Positions 49,351-58,823 of a DNA stretch of 64,000 nucleotides are shown in pieces. Source of the DNA: Phyllobacteriaceae bacterium UBA1940 (lineage in GTDB: Bacteria > Pseudomonadota > Alphaproteobacteria > Rhizobiales > Rhizobiaceae); the NCBI GenBank assembly GCA_002336975.1, contig DDFA01000023.1, positions 10,338 through 74,337 on the forward strand. Reading direction: 5' to 3'. Below the pieces are notes generated by a model. The model did no database searches, was not told the origin of the DNA, and saw only the letters and a list, made by a program, of their open reading frames with translations. Within the stretch, counting starts at the first letter, position 1; each line of letters opens with the position of its first letter. A program made the translations under genes and the position numbers.

Positions 49351-49736
49351 TTCAATGCCCCGAACACGGCTTCGATGGCCGCCTTCATCTTCTCGATGGT
49401 GAACGGCTTGGCCAGAACGTTGTTCGCACCGAGCGCCGCCGCCTTCTGCACGAGGGCACGGTCGCCCTGCGCGGTCAGGATGATGAAGGCCGCCTTCTTG
49501 GTGTTCGGGTTGGACCGAACCGCCTGAAGGAACTCGATGCCATCCATCTTCGGCATGTTGAAGTCGGAGATGACGAGGTGGTGCGGCTGCTGGGTCATGA
49601 TGGCCATGCCCTGCGCGCCGTCGCCCGCCGCGGTGATCTGCTTGAAACCGAGCTGCTGAAGGGCGTCACCCAGCAGCAGGCGGCTCGTCACCTGGTCGTC
49701 AACGATGAGTACTTTGATTTTTTCAGCGATAGACAT
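49347..49736 (-). CDS. cheY2: CheY2, chemotaxis response regulator
   Basis: A 129-residue single-domain receiver. Acidic pair D13-D14, phospho-acceptor Asp58 in [14 protein letters not shown], Thr in IILTAQGD and Lys in LAKPF are all present. In S. meliloti, CheY2 (the second cheY, after cheB) is the motor regulator that slows rotation, and CheY1 is a phosphate sink; assignment here is by position. The start overlaps the cheB stop as TAATG. Confidence 0.92.
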   Translation of the reverse strand: MSIAEKIKVLIVDDQVTSRLLLGDALQQLGFKQITAAGDGAQGMAIMTQQPHHLVISDFNMPKMDGIEFLQAVRSNPNTKKAAFIILTAQGDRALVQKAAALGANNVLAKPFTIEKMKAAIEAVFGALK

Positions 49737-50788
49737 TATTCGCTCCCTTCTCTACGGGCCGCAGTGATCTTCAAGATTTCCTCCCCTATGGAGGAGAGCG
49801 GAAACTGGTGCTCCACGGCACCCAGCTCGAAAGCCACTCTCGGCATTCCATATACGACGCAGGTTTTTTCGTTCTGGCCGATGGTGCGCGCCCCTGCATG
49901 GCGCATTTTCAACAGGCCCGCCGCCCCGTCCCGGCCCATGCCAGTCAGGATGACACCGACGGCATTGCGGCCGGCGAGCTCCGCCACCGAATCGAACAGC
50001 ACATCGACCGAAGGGCGATGGCCGTTGACGGGATCGCGTTCCACCAGCCGGCAGCAGGGCGCATGCGGGTTGGTGATCTGAAGGTGACGGTCGCCGCCCG
50101 GCGCAAGATAGATCTTGCCGATCTCGAGGCGCGCACCGTCCGTCGCTTCCTGCACCACCGGCGCGCAAAGGCGGTTCAACCGCTCGGCAAAGCTCTTGGT
50201 GAAGGTCGGCGGCATATGCTGCGTGATGACGGTCGGCGGGCAGTTGACCGGGAATTTCTGCAGGACCGCGATCAGCGCTTCCACGCCGCCGGTCGAGGAG
50301 CCGATGGCGACGACGCGACGGCCGGGCTTGTAGCTGGCGGCCGGATTGACGTTGGCGGCGGCCGGCGCGAGCGGCGGCGGCTCGGCCTGGAAGCGGCGCT
50401 GCGAGCGGGCGGCGGCCTTCACCTTCTCGGCAAGGTCGCCGAAGGGGCGGGCATCGCCCGGCTGCGGCTTGCCGACGCAATCGAAGGCGCCGATTTCCAG
50501 CGCCATCAGCGAGGCTTCAGCGCCGCGATGGGTGAGCGTGGAGACCATGATAACCGGCATCGGCCGGAGCTTCATGATCTTGTCGAGGAATTCGAGCCCG
50601 TTCATGTTCGGCATCTCGATATCCAGCGTCACGACATCAGGATTGAGCTGCTTGATTGCGTTACGGGCTTCCATGGCGTCACCGGCCTGGCCGATGACGT
50701 TGACATCGGGATCGGCATTGAGCACGGCCGTGATCAGGCCGCGCATGGTCGGCGAATCGTCAACAACGAGTACGCGCGCTGGTGCCAT
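49736..50788 (-). CDS. cheB: CheB, receptor methylesterase/deamidase
   Basis: A 350-residue CheB: a receiver (Asp56 in [13 protein letters not shown]), a Pro/Ala linker at 132-152, and the esterase domain with catalytic Ser165 ([13 protein letters not shown]), a catalytic His in [14 protein letters not shown] and Asp in GMGRDGAAG. It removes methyl groups from receptors in adaptation. The ATG at 50788 overlaps the cheR stop (TAATG). An upstream in-frame ATG lies inside cheR and is rejected. Confidence 0.97.
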   Translation of the reverse strand: MAPARVLVVDDSPTMRGLITAVLNADPDVNVIGQAGDAMEARNAIKQLNPDVVTLDIEMPNMNGLEFLDKIMKLRPMPVIMVSTLTHRGAEASLMALEIGAFDCVGKPQPGDARPFGDLAEKVKAAARSQRRFQAEPPPLAPAAANVNPAASYKPGRRVVAIGSSTGGVEALIAVLQKFPVNCPPTVITQHMPPTFTKSFAERLNRLCAPVVQEATDGARLEIGKIYLAPGGDRHLQITNPHAPCCRLVERDPVNGHRPSVDVLFDSVAELAGRNAVGVILTGMGRDGAAGLLKMRHAGARTIGQNEKTCVVYGMPRVAFELGAVEHQFPLSSIGEEILKITAARREGSE

Positions 50789-51693
50789 TATGCGCCCCTC
50801 CTGTACTTGCCGGTGTAGCGGTAGGTGGTGATGCCGATATTGTCGAACTGGTTCTTCGCCTCGCCCGAGACACGCTCGGAATGGCCGATATAAAGGTGGC
50901 CGTTGTCGCCCAGCATGCCGGCGAAGCGCGACCAGATCTTCATCTGCGTCGGCTCGTCGAAATAAATGACGACGTTGCGGCAGAAGATCACGTCGAACGG
51001 TCCCTTGAACGGCCACTGGGCCATCAGGTTCAACTCGTTGAAGGTAATGAGCCGCTTGACCCGGTCGTCAACCTGCCATTTCTGCCGCCCGCCCGCATCC
51101 GCCTCGCGGAAGAACTGCTTGCGCATGGCCGGGTTCACCGTCTCCAGCGCATTGGCGTCATAGGCGCCGGCGCGGGCGACGGCGAGGATCTTGGGGTCGA
51201 TGTCCGTCGCGAGGATGCGGAAGTCGTAGTCCGCAATATTCGGCATCAGCGACAGCACGGTGAGCGCGATGGAATAGGGCTCTTGCCCGTCCGAACAGGC
51301 CGCCGACCAGATGCGCACGCGGCCGCCGTTACGGGCGCGGGCGAGCAGTTCCGGCAGGACGTCGCTCTTCAGGTGGTCAAAATGGTGGTTTTCGCGGAAG
51401 AAGCGTGTGAAGTTCGTCGTCAGGTGCGACAGCATTTCCTTGCGCGCCGAGGCCCCGGCCGGCGAGGAGACGAGCGCGCAATATTCCCGGAAGCCCTTGA
51501 GGCCGAGCTGGCGGATATGCTTCGACAGGCGCGAATAGACGAGCGAGGCCTTGGTCTCGTTGAGATAGATGCCGGCGTCCGCATAGATCATGGCCGCGAT
51601 CTCGGCGAGATCCTTGCGCGTCAGCGGGTATTCGCCGCTTGCAAGGCACTCGTCCGGAGACTGCCGCGTGTCGATGGCCGAAGAATAGGTCAT
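50788..51693 (-). CDS. cheR: CheR, receptor methyltransferase
   Basis: A 301-residue SAM-dependent methyltransferase acting on receptor glutamates. The SAM site reads [20 protein letters not shown], with [20 protein letters not shown] and [20 protein letters not shown] following; the N-terminal helical domain begins near [20 protein letters not shown]. It overlaps cheW by four bases. All motifs of the family are intact. Confidence 0.97.
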   Translation of the reverse strand: MTYSSAIDTRQSPDECLASGEYPLTRKDLAEIAAMIYADAGIYLNETKASLVYSRLSKHIRQLGLKGFREYCALVSSPAGASARKEMLSHLTTNFTRFFRENHHFDHLKSDVLPELLARARNGGRVRIWSAACSDGQEPYSIALTVLSLMPNIADYDFRILATDIDPKILAVARAGAYDANALETVNPAMRKQFFREADAGGRQKWQVDDRVKRLITFNELNLMAQWPFKGPFDVIFCRNVVIYFDEPTQMKIWSRFAGMLGDNGHLYIGHSERVSGEAKNQFDNIGITTYRYTGKYRRGA

Positions 51694-52154
51694 GCGGCTT
51701 CGCTTTCCGTATGCGGGAACAGGGATTCGAGCTCAAGAAGACAGATCATGCGGCGCTCGATGGCGAGGATACCGCGGGCATAGGCCTTGGTCGCCTCGTT
51801 GGCGACGTCCGGCGTCGGCTGCATGTTCTCGTCGGTCACGGTCAGGATGTCGGACACCGCCTCGACCAAGAGGCCCACCACCTTCGGCCCGACCTGGGCG
51901 ACGATGATGACGTGACGCACGGTCGGCTCCACGGGCTTCATGCCGAGGCGCAGCGACATGTCGACGATCGGAAGCACGACACCGCGCAGGTTGATGACGC
52001 CCAGCACATAGGAAGGCGCATGCGGCATCGGCGTCGCCGGGGTCCATCCACGGATCTCCCGGACCGACATGATGTTCACGCAGAACTCCTGATCGCCGAT
52101 CCTGAAGGCGATCAGTTCGCGTCCGTGAGTGAGATTCTTGACCGCATTCGTCAT
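51690..52154 (-). CDS. cheW: CheW, coupling protein
   Basis: A 154-residue CheW linking receptors to CheA. The family text is LIAFRIGDQEFCVNIMSVRE, IRGWTPATPMPHAPSYVLGV and INLRGVVLPIVDMSLRLGM, followed by VGLLVEAVSDILTV. It lies six bases after cheA. In S. meliloti the gene at this site is a cheW paralogue (cheW2). Confidence 0.97.
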   Translation of the reverse strand: MTNAVKNLTHGRELIAFRIGDQEFCVNIMSVREIRGWTPATPMPHAPSYVLGVINLRGVVLPIVDMSLRLGMKPVEPTVRHVIIVAQVGPKVVGLLVEAVSDILTVTDENMQPTPDVANEATKAYARGILAIERRMICLLELESLFPHTESEAA

Positions 52155-52160
52155 GGGTTA

Positions 52161-54443
52161 TCAACCGGTGGCAGCGAGCGAGATGTCTTGTTTCAGGGAC
52201 TGGCCGCGCGAGGCGGCGACAACCGCATCGACGTCCAGGATGAGAGCGACGCGACCGTCACCGAGAATGGTGGCGGCGGCGATGCCCGGCACGTGGGTGT
52301 AGTTCGCCTCGAGGCTCTTGATGACGACCTGGCGCTGGCCCTGGATCGCATCGACCATGAGGGCGCGCTGGCCGCCGCCTTCCGATTCCACGAGAAGCGC
52401 GACGCCCTCGACGGGATTGGCCTGCGTGGCGCGGAAGTTGAGGATCCGGCCGACATCCACCAGCGGGCAGAACGAATTGCGGATCGAGATGAGCCGCTGC
52501 GAGGCGCCGAAGGAGTGGATAGCCGAGGCTTCCGGCTGCAGCGTCTCGACGATGGCCGTCAGCGGCACGACGAGCGTCTGGCCGGCGACCGTGACCACCA
52601 TGCCGTCGAGGACGGCGAGCGTCAGCGGCAGGCTCATGGTGAAGACGGAGCCCTGCCCCGGCTTGGACGAGATCGAGATGCGGCCACCGAGCGCCTGGAT
52701 CGAGCGCTTGACGACGTCCATGCCGACGCCTCGGCCGGACAGGTCCGAAACCTTGTCGGCGGTGGAGAAGCCGGCATGGAAGATCAGGTTGTCGATTTCC
52801 TCATCCGACAGGTTCGCATCGGCCGCGATCAGGTCGTTGTCGATAGCCTTCTGGCGCACCTTCTCGCGGTTGATGCCGGCGCCGTCGTCGGCCAGCTCGA
52901 TGACGATGCGGCCCGAGCGGTGCTTTGCCGTGAGGCGGACCGTGCCTTCCGGGTTCTTGCCGAGGGCTTCACGCTTCTCCGGCATTTCGAGACCGTGGTC
53001 GACCGCGTTGCGGATCATGTGCGTCAGCGGCTCTGCGAGCTTGTCGATGACGGTCTTGTCGACTTCGGTGTTCTCGCCTTCCGTAATGAGGCGGACCGAC
53101 TTGCCGGTGATGTCGGCGATTTCGCGGACGGTGCGGGCCATGCGCTGGAAGACCGGCTTCACCGGCTGCGCGCGGATCGCCATCACCGAATCCTGGATTT
53201 CGCGGGTGAGCTGCTGCAGCTCCTCGAGACCCATATTGATGGAGGACGTGCCGTTGTTGTCGTTCTCGACCACGCTCTGCGACAGCATCGCCTGGTTGAT
53301 GACGAGTTCGCCGACAAGGTTGATCAGGCGGTCGACGCGATCAAGATCGACGCGGATCGTCTGGCCTGCGGCGGCGGCCTGGTTCGCCTGCGCGGCGCTG
53401 GCGGCCGAAGCGGCGGCAGCGGCCTTGTTCTCGGCGGCGCGGCTTGCGACCTGCGCGACCTTGGTGGCGGTCTCGGCGGCAGCGACCGTGGCGGCGGCAT
53501 CGCTTTCCATGAGGGCCGGCTCATCCGCGGCAGCGGCGGCACCGCCGTCGTCGAGCATCGACAGGTCGAACGGCACGGGCTGCATCGGCAGCTCTTCGTC
53601 ACCGCTCGCCTCGCTGACGACGTCTTCCTCGATGGTCTGGATATCGAGGTCACAATCCCATTCGGCGAATTCGAAGACGGAACGAACGCCGTCCTCGCCC
53701 TTCTCGGTCGTCACCGAAATCTTCCAGGAGAAATAGGCTTCCTCCGGGTTCATCTTGTCGAGCGTCGGCAGGGCATCCATGTCGCAATAGACGCTCATCT
53801 CGCCGAGGCGGGAAACGTCGCGCAGCAGCAGGACGGCTTCGTTGCCCTTGGCGTAGAGGTCTTTCTTCGGCTTGAACGAGACCTGGACGGTCGGCACGTA
53901 ATGGTCGGCGCCCTCCTCGTCGAAATCCCCGAAGGAGAACGGGATCGGCTGGAAGCCTTCGTCGTTGACCGCCGGCTTCTCGACGACCGGCGCAGGTGCA
54001 GCCGCCTTGGGGGCAGCGGCGACCGGCTTCGGCGCAGGCGCCTCGGCAGCGGCCGGTGCCTCGCCATGGGCAAGGGCTTCGAGCTCGCGGATCAGGGTGC
54101 GGCTACGCGCTTCATCGACACTGCCGCCGTCGCGGGCCGCATTGGTCAGGTCCGCCAGAACGTCGGCGGACTTGAGCATGACCTTCAGGACGTCCTGGGT
54201 CGGCTCCAGCTTGTTGGATCGAACGCAATCCAGTGTCGTCTCGAACACATGGGCGAAGGAGACGAGGTCATCGAGGCCGAATGCGCCGGCACCGCCCTTG
54301 ATCGAGTGGACGGCACGGAACACGGCGTTCACCGTCTCCGGGTCGCGATCCCCGTCATTCAACTTCAAGAGACCGGATTCCAGTTCCGCGAGCTGCTCTT
54401 CGCACTCCTGGAAGAAGATCTCTTTGATTTCGTTCATATCCAT
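52161..54443 (-). CDS. cheA: CheA, chemotaxis histidine kinase
   Basis: A 760-residue kinase with P1-P5 domains. P1 carries the phospho-His46 in VFRAVHSIKGGAGAFG. A Pro/Ala linker (about 125-160) leads to the P2 region, where CheY and, by analogy, CheS bind. An Ala-rich linker (about 300-350) precedes the dimerisation helix P3. P4 ATP site: N-box HMIRNAVDHGLEMPEKREAL, G-boxes DDGAGINREKV and GRGVGMDVVKRS. P5 is CheW-like. It lies 23 bases after cheY1. Confidence 0.97.
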   Translation of the reverse strand: MDMNEIKEIFFQECEEQLAELESGLLKLNDGDRDPETVNAVFRAVHSIKGGAGAFGLDDLVSFAHVFETTLDCVRSNKLEPTQDVLKVMLKSADVLADLTNAARDGGSVDEARSRTLIRELEALAHGEAPAAAEAPAPKPVAAAPKAAAPAPVVEKPAVNDEGFQPIPFSFGDFDEEGADHYVPTVQVSFKPKKDLYAKGNEAVLLLRDVSRLGEMSVYCDMDALPTLDKMNPEEAYFSWKISVTTEKGEDGVRSVFEFAEWDCDLDIQTIEEDVVSEASGDEELPMQPVPFDLSMLDDGGAAAAADEPALMESDAAATVAAAETATKVAQVASRAAENKAAAAASAASAAQANQAAAAGQTIRVDLDRVDRLINLVGELVINQAMLSQSVVENDNNGTSSINMGLEELQQLTREIQDSVMAIRAQPVKPVFQRMARTVREIADITGKSVRLITEGENTEVDKTVIDKLAEPLTHMIRNAVDHGLEMPEKREALGKNPEGTVRLTAKHRSGRIVIELADDGAGINREKVRQKAIDNDLIAADANLSDEEIDNLIFHAGFSTADKVSDLSGRGVGMDVVKRSIQALGGRISISSKPGQGSVFTMSLPLTLAVLDGMVVTVAGQTLVVPLTAIVETLQPEASAIHSFGASQRLISIRNSFCPLVDVGRILNFRATQANPVEGVALLVESEGGGQRALMVDAIQGQRQVVIKSLEANYTHVPGIAAATILGDGRVALILDVDAVVAASRGQSLKQDISLAATG

Positions 54444-54466
54444 CGGGAAAATCCTGGACTGGAGGA

Positions 54467-54832
54467 TTAGGCGGTTACGCGCTCGATTGCATCGATCAGC
54501 TTGGTCGGGTCGAAGGGCTTGACGATCCAGCCCGTCGCACCGGCCTGGCGGGCGCGGTTCTTCTTTTCGGCATCGCTCTCGGTGGTCAGAACGAGGATCG
54601 GGATCGCCCGGTACTTCTCGTTGCGGCGCACGCCTTCGATGAAGCCGAAGCCGTCGAGGCGCGGCATGTTGATGTCGGTGACGATGACGTCAGGGTTCGC
54701 GTTTTCGAGGACTTCCAGGCCCTCGACGCCGTCTTCCGCCTGAATGGTCTCGAAGCCTGCATTATTGAGAGTGACCAGAAGCATGTTCCGGATCGTCCGG
54801 GAATCATCCACGGTCAGGACTTTTTTCTTCAT
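54467..54832 (-). CDS. cheY1: CheY1, chemotaxis response regulator (phosphate sink)
   Basis: A 121-residue receiver with D9/D10, phospho-Asp53 (VIVTDINMPRLDG), a Thr in VLTTESDAE and Lys in WIVKPFDP. Its place directly after cheS and before cheA matches CheY1 of S. meliloti, which drains phosphate from CheA instead of acting on the motor. The role is transferred by position. It is coupled to cheS by an ATGA overlap. Confidence 0.92.
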   Translation of the reverse strand: MKKKVLTVDDSRTIRNMLLVTLNNAGFETIQAEDGVEGLEVLENANPDVIVTDINMPRLDGFGFIEGVRRNEKYRAIPILVLTTESDAEKKNRARQAGATGWIVKPFDPTKLIDAIERVTA

Positions 54833-55128
54833 TGCGTAGCCTCCTGTGCCAGCAAGTGATCAATATTCACGCCGATAAGTTGCATTGTCTTCATGAAAGG
54901 GTCGGACACCTTGGTGAAGGTGAAGGGCTGCCTGTCCTCTTCCCAGCTCCTGGCGCCGGCCATCAGCACCTGGGCGCAGAGCGCGCCGACCCGCTCGACC
55001 GCCGAGGCGTCGATTGTCAGCGGATTGCCCTTGAGGCCCATGAGCTGGGTATGCAGCGCCGTCGCCTCGTTGAGATCGAGGACGGGGGCAAGGCTTAGAC
55101 TTTTCTGAGCGGCTTTCTTGCTCGCCAT
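54829..55128 (-). CDS. cheS: CheS, STAS-domain chemotaxis protein
   Basis: A 99-residue protein consisting of one STAS-like domain (LDLNEATALHTQLMGLKGNP, then LTIDASAVERVGALCAQVLM). Position and size match S. meliloti CheS, which binds CheA and speeds the flow of phosphate off CheY1. The Ser/Thr that other STAS proteins phosphorylate is at most ambiguous here. It is second in the che operon and overlaps cheY1 by four bases. Confidence 0.88.
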   Translation of the reverse strand: MASKKAAQKSLSLAPVLDLNEATALHTQLMGLKGNPLTIDASAVERVGALCAQVLMAGARSWEEDRQPFTFTKVSDPFMKTMQLIGVNIDHLLAQEATQ

Positions 55129-55266
55129 TATCGCGTTCCTTGTCTGAAGCAGTGACTGCGTCTTTCCGAATGCGTTGCTCCGCCGTTCGGTGCCGGCGGC
55201 AAGCCTTCTTCGGAAAGCCGGCTGCGCGCCGTGGAGAACCAGTGCCGGGGTTGGCTTGCCGTCATC

Positions 55267-56865
55267 TCAGCCTCCGAAGCCGACGGCGCGCGCCGTCAGG
55301 AAATCGAGGGGAGAGGACGGCGTTTCGCCTGCCGGCATCGTCGCGCGCGGCTCCGCCTGCACGGGGCGAGCCGGGCGGCGAAGGTCGCGCTGCGACGAAA
55401 CGTGGAATTCGCGGATCGTGCGGCCGAGTTCGAGGATGACGGTATTGAGGTCGCCGCCCGCGGTGCCGAAGCGGCCGGCTTCCGCGGCATCGGCTTCCAG
55501 CATGCGGCCGGCGCGGCCGATCTCGGCCGAAACGCCGTTCAACCCGTCCGCATCGACAGCGCTGTCACGCGCGATGCCGGTGATGGCTTCATTGATGTCC
55601 TCGACCTGGCGCACGATATTGCCGATGGCGTCCTGCGTGCGATGGACATGCTCGACGCCAGCCTCGACCTGCGCCTTGGTGCCCGTGACGAGCTGCTTGA
55701 TCTCGCGGGCCGCATCGGCCGAGCGCTGGGCTAGCGCGCGTACTTCCTGCGCGACGACGGCAAAGCCCCGGCCGCTGTCGCCGGCGCGGGCTGCCTCGAT
55801 GCCGGCATTGAGCGCCAGCAGATTGGTCTGGAAGGCGATCTCGTCGATGACGCCGATGATCTGACCGATCTTTTCGGCCGAAGCCTCGATATCCGCCATG
55901 GCCGACATCGCTTCGCCGACGATGTTGCCGCTGAGCGCGACGGAGGCCTGCGTGGAAGCTGCGGCGGCCTGGGCCTTGCGGGTTTCGCTCAGCGTCTGGC
56001 GCACCCGCTCGACGATGGCGCCGAGGGCGTTGGCAGTCTCGATGAGGTTTGCCGATTGCTCGGAGGAACGCGCGGAGAGTGCATTCGCGCCGGAAGTCAG
56101 TGTGCCGACGAGGCGGTCGGATTCATTGGCGCGGTCGGCGGTCGAGGCGAGACGGGACTGGATCTCGTCGAGCGCGCCGTTCAGCGTCTCGGCCATGTCG
56201 CGCCAGGCGTCGGGCATCTCGCCGGAAACGCGCTGGGAGAAATCGAGCTGGGAAAGACCGCGGATGGCTTCGCCGAAGACGCGATCGAGTTCGGCGCGGT
56301 CCTCACGGCGCTGTTCGCCGAGCGCGCGGGCATGGGCGTGGCGCAGCTCGTTGAAGCGCAGCGAGACGCCGATCTCCGCATCGACCATGGCGGTGCGCAG
56401 GAAGGCGGAGACAAGCTCGGTCAGCTCCTTGCGACGGGCCTTGCCGCCGCCGAGGATGGATTTCGGCCAATATTCCTCGATGAGACGCGTGACGACCGTC
56501 TCGAGGACGACCGAATGGCCGGCAATGCGCCAGCGTGGATCGAGGCCCATCTGGCTTTCGCTGTCGGAGAGAACCTTAACCCGCTCGGCATAGAGGCCGT
56601 CGAAGCGCGCGTCGGTGAGGACGCTCCAGTGGGAGCTCTGGAGGTCGTGCAGGCGGTCGATCTGGCGTTCGCTCTGGAAATGGCGGGCGGCATCGGGGAA
56701 TGTCTGGAAGCGCTGGAAGAGATCGCGAAGGGCCGTTTCGACATGTCGTTCGAGCGTCTGGCGATGGCGGCGCAGGATATCGCCGTCAGCGCTTTCCACG
56801 CCGGCAAAGCGCAAACGGTCGCGCAGGCTGGCTGCCTGTCCCGTTCGAGCCTGTTCTGCCGGCAT
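55267..56865 (-). CDS. icpA: Soluble globin-coupled chemoreceptor (IcpA/McpE type)
   Basis: A methyl-accepting protein with no membrane segment. The N-terminal 165 residues form a globin-coupled-sensor fold: HLQSSHW-type text ([20 protein letters not shown]) with a candidate haem-ligating His, followed by [20 protein letters not shown]. The C-terminal signalling domain has the receptor tip [20 protein letters not shown]. The penta-peptide tail for CheR/CheB is absent. It heads the che operon, as in S. meliloti, 138 bases before cheS. The start is uncertain: ATG 56865 is used here; an ATG at 56970 would add 35 Arg-rich residues. Confidence 0.85.
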   Translation of the reverse strand: MPAEQARTGQAASLRDRLRFAGVESADGDILRRHRQTLERHVETALRDLFQRFQTFPDAARHFQSERQIDRLHDLQSSHWSVLTDARFDGLYAERVKVLSDSESQMGLDPRWRIAGHSVVLETVVTRLIEEYWPKSILGGGKARRKELTELVSAFLRTAMVDAEIGVSLRFNELRHAHARALGEQRREDRAELDRVFGEAIRGLSQLDFSQRVSGEMPDAWRDMAETLNGALDEIQSRLASTADRANESDRLVGTLTSGANALSARSSEQSANLIETANALGAIVERVRQTLSETRKAQAAAASTQASVALSGNIVGEAMSAMADIEASAEKIGQIIGVIDEIAFQTNLLALNAGIEAARAGDSGRGFAVVAQEVRALAQRSADAAREIKQLVTGTKAQVEAGVEHVHRTQDAIGNIVRQVEDINEAITGIARDSAVDADGLNGVSAEIGRAGRMLEADAAEAGRFGTAGGDLNTVILELGRTIREFHVSSQRDLRRPARPVQAEPRATMPAGETPSSPLDFLTARAVGFGG

Positions 56866-57004
56866 TTCCTGCACCAATCCGCTCCCAAACCAACGATGCC
56901 CGGTTGCCTTGCGGGCGAACCGACTGAATTTCGCATGGAGGAGAGGTGGCCGAGCCGCGCGCTGCCGCAAACCGGCATGCGTGGCACTCCCGTCGATCCA
57001 TGAT

Positions 57005-57261
57005 CAAATTCGGTGAAACTCGAATACCGGCTCTGTTCCGGTACGGCGGTTCGGCATCATGCCTGGGTGAGAAACGGCGAATTTCCCATTCCGACGTGTA
57101 GACCCATGTTTATGGTTAATTCCTTGCCTGAAGGTTAATAGTTCATACCTTGCTTATGGCTTTACTAAAATTAACACGACCCGACGTTGCGTAAGCTACA
57201 CGCAAGCTCGCGCGCGTAGGGTGCAACCATAAACTGACGATGATGTCAGGAGGAACGGGCA
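57005..57261. other. Divergent promoter region of the che operon
   Basis: About 255 bases between the che operon and a 37-codon gene. It holds the 21-bp block shared with flagellin 3 (57043-57063) and an A+T-rich tract at 57110-57180 with GGTTAATTCC and GGTTAATAG half-sites at non-CtrA spacing. Confidence 0.5.
57043..57063 (-). promoter_or_regulatory. GCATGATGC box of the che promoter in the shared 21-bp block
   Basis: GGCATGATGCC palindrome (box at 57054-57062) followed by GAACCGCCGT and CCGG, the same order as upstream of flagellin 3. It lies about 190 bp before the chosen che start and 85 bp before the alternative ATG at 56970. Confidence 0.55.
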
Positions 57262-57375
57262 ATGATTGTTCTGGGTCTGGGCGCCACATTGATCGCTGCG
57301 GCAACACTCGCCGCGCTTTATCTTCTCATCGATATCGACGCCACGCGCGCGACCTCCAAGGCGCGGGTTTTCTGA
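57262..57375 (+). CDS. 37-residue membrane microprotein
   Basis: A short reading frame with a very strong ribosome site (AGGAGGAACGGG) before its ATG. The product (MIVLGLGATLIAAATLAALY and a charged end with ATRATSKARVF) is one membrane segment followed by a short basic tail. Too short for a reliable family call. Codon use is like the genes around it. It is divergent from the che operon and 75 bases before the glsB-like gene. Confidence 0.55.
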   Translation: MIVLGLGATLIAAATLAALYLLIDIDATRATSKARVF

Positions 57376-57450
57376 AGCGCCCTCTTGCTTTCCCGAAATC
57401 GGCTGCCAGATTGAATCCCGACGGCATGAGACCGTCAAAGGGAGCACATC

Positions 57451-57705
57451 ATGGGCATTGAAAGCATTCTGGTTTTCCTGATCGTCGGCGCGGTTGCAGG
57501 CTGGCTCGCCGGCCTCATCGTTTCGGGCTTCGGCTTCGGCCTCATCGGCAACATCGTCGTCGGCATCGTCGGCGCGTTTATTGCCGGTTATCTCTTCCCC
57601 GCCATCGGCGTCAGCCTCGGCAGCGGCATCCTCGCCGCCATCATCCACTCCACCATCGGCGCGGTGATCCTGCTCGTCCTGATCAAGGTCATCAAGCGCG
57701 CCTGA
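57451..57705 (+). CDS. GlsB/YeaQ/YmgE-family membrane protein
   Basis: An 84-residue Gly-rich protein with three hydrophobic segments, matching the small transglycosylase-associated/GlsB-YeaQ-YmgE family (opening MGIESILVFLIVGAVAGWLA; GLIGNIVVGIVGAFIAGYL in the middle). Members are stress-induced inner-membrane proteins without a defined biochemical role. AAAGGGAG precedes the ATG. It probably has its own promoter in the 75-base gap. Confidence 0.85.
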   Translation: MGIESILVFLIVGAVAGWLAGLIVSGFGFGLIGNIVVGIVGAFIAGYLFPAIGVSLGSGILAAIIHSTIGAVILLVLIKVIKRA

Positions 57706-57724
57706 CCGGGCAGCGCCCTGCCGG

Positions 57725-58009
57725 CTACCAGTTCAGGCCGCGCAGGGCGCGAATGCTCGACGGCGGCAACCGCGTGCTGCTCGAGGTTATGCCGTTCTTC
57801 TCGCAGACATAGACATCGCGCGGCATCCAGCGGGAGCTGGTGCTGCGCGGCACTTCCACGCTCTGCGTGCAGTTCGCCGCACCCTTGTTGCTGTATTCGT
57901 CCGTCGCATCGGAAGGAACGACGCCCGGAAGATCCTTGAAGACCTGCGCCTGCCCGAGGGGGGCGGACATGAGGATTGCCAGAAGGGCAAGGGTTGCTCG
58001 TGTCTTCAT
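57725..58009 (-). CDS. Small secreted protein, unknown function
   Basis: A 94-residue protein with a signal peptide (MKTRATLALLAILMSAPLGQ, cleavage after AQA-like text near 22). The mature part has two Cys (AANCTQSVEV and VYVCEKNG) that may form a disulfide, and an Arg/Ser-rich end. I choose the ATG at 58009, with GGGAAAG upstream, because it begins the signal peptide. No family is recognised. Confidence 0.65.
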   Translation of the reverse strand: MKTRATLALLAILMSAPLGQAQVFKDLPGVVPSDATDEYSNKGAANCTQSVEVPRSTSSRWMPRDVYVCEKNGITSSSTRLPPSSIRALRGLNW

Positions 58010-58118
58010 CGTCTTTCCCGGCCAGGGCCGGCCTTTCGCAATCCATAAAGAGATACCGCCGGCCGGAAACATGCGCTATAGGCCTGCGGACATTCAGACA
58101 GCTTAGATGGGGTTTTTC

Positions 58119-58745
58119 ATGGCCAGTACAATCCGGTATCACGAAGGCGATATCCCGGCGGCGGATGCGGCCCGCTATACCGGTGCGATCGCCATCGACA
58201 CCGAGACGCTCGGCCTGATCCCGCGCCGCGATCGGCTCTGCGTCGTGCAGCTTTCCCCGGGCGACGGCTCCGCAGACGTCATCCGCATTGCCGCCGGGCA
58301 GAAGGAAGCCCCCAACCTCACCGCCATGCTGGAAGACCCGACGCGCCAGAAGATCTTCCACTACGGCCGCTTCGATATCGCCGTGCTGTTCCACACCTTC
58401 GGCGTCACCACCACGCCGGTCTTCTGCACCAAGATCGCCTCGCGCCTGACCCGGACCTATACCGATCGGCACGGCCTCAAGGACAACCTCAAGGAAATGC
58501 TCGAGGTCGACATTTCCAAGCAGCAGCAATCTTCCGACTGGGCGGCGGCGACGCTTTCGCCCGCGCAGCTCGAATATGCCGCCTCGGACGTCCTCTATCT
58601 CCATGCGCTGCGCGACAAGCTCAATGCCCGCCTCCTGCGCGACGGCCGGGCCGAGCACGCGGATGCCTGCTTCGCCTTCCTGCCGACCCGCGCCAAGCTC
58701 GATCTTCTCGGCTGGGACGAGACGGACATCTTCGCCCATAGCTGA
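58119..58745 (+). CDS. rnd: RNase D-type 3'-5' exoribonuclease
   Basis: A 208-residue DEDDy exonuclease: motif I IAIDTETLGL, motif II HYGRFDIAVL, motif III YAASDVLYLHAL with the Tyr and last Asp. It lacks the HRDC domains of E. coli RNase D, like the short alphaproteobacterial form, and should trim tRNA or other RNA 3' ends. I prefer the ATG at 58119 (MASTIRYH), which has GGGG six bases upstream; an ATG four codons earlier lacks one. Confidence 0.88.
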   Translation: MASTIRYHEGDIPAADAARYTGAIAIDTETLGLIPRRDRLCVVQLSPGDGSADVIRIAAGQKEAPNLTAMLEDPTRQKIFHYGRFDIAVLFHTFGVTTTPVFCTKIASRLTRTYTDRHGLKDNLKEMLEVDISKQQQSSDWAAATLSPAQLEYAASDVLYLHALRDKLNARLLRDGRAEHADACFAFLPTRAKLDLLGWDETDIFAHS

Positions 58746-58769
58746 CACCGCAAATCCGCGGGTGCAGGC

Positions 58770-58785
58770 TTAACGCCCGGTTAAC
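58770..58785 (+). promoter_or_regulatory. CtrA box in front of the gene at 58824
   Basis: TTAA-CGCCCGG-TTAAC, an exact CtrA consensus, 39-54 bp before the start, close enough to overlap a core promoter. Confidence 0.6.
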
Positions 58786-58823
58786 GGCCTCGGCATTATC
58801 CTCCGGACAACTGGAGGTTTGCC

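Noticed and set aside
49736-51016. Extended CheB starting at 51016
   Set aside because: The extension is Arg/His-rich shadow of cheR; the TAATG junction at 50788 gives the normal CheB start.
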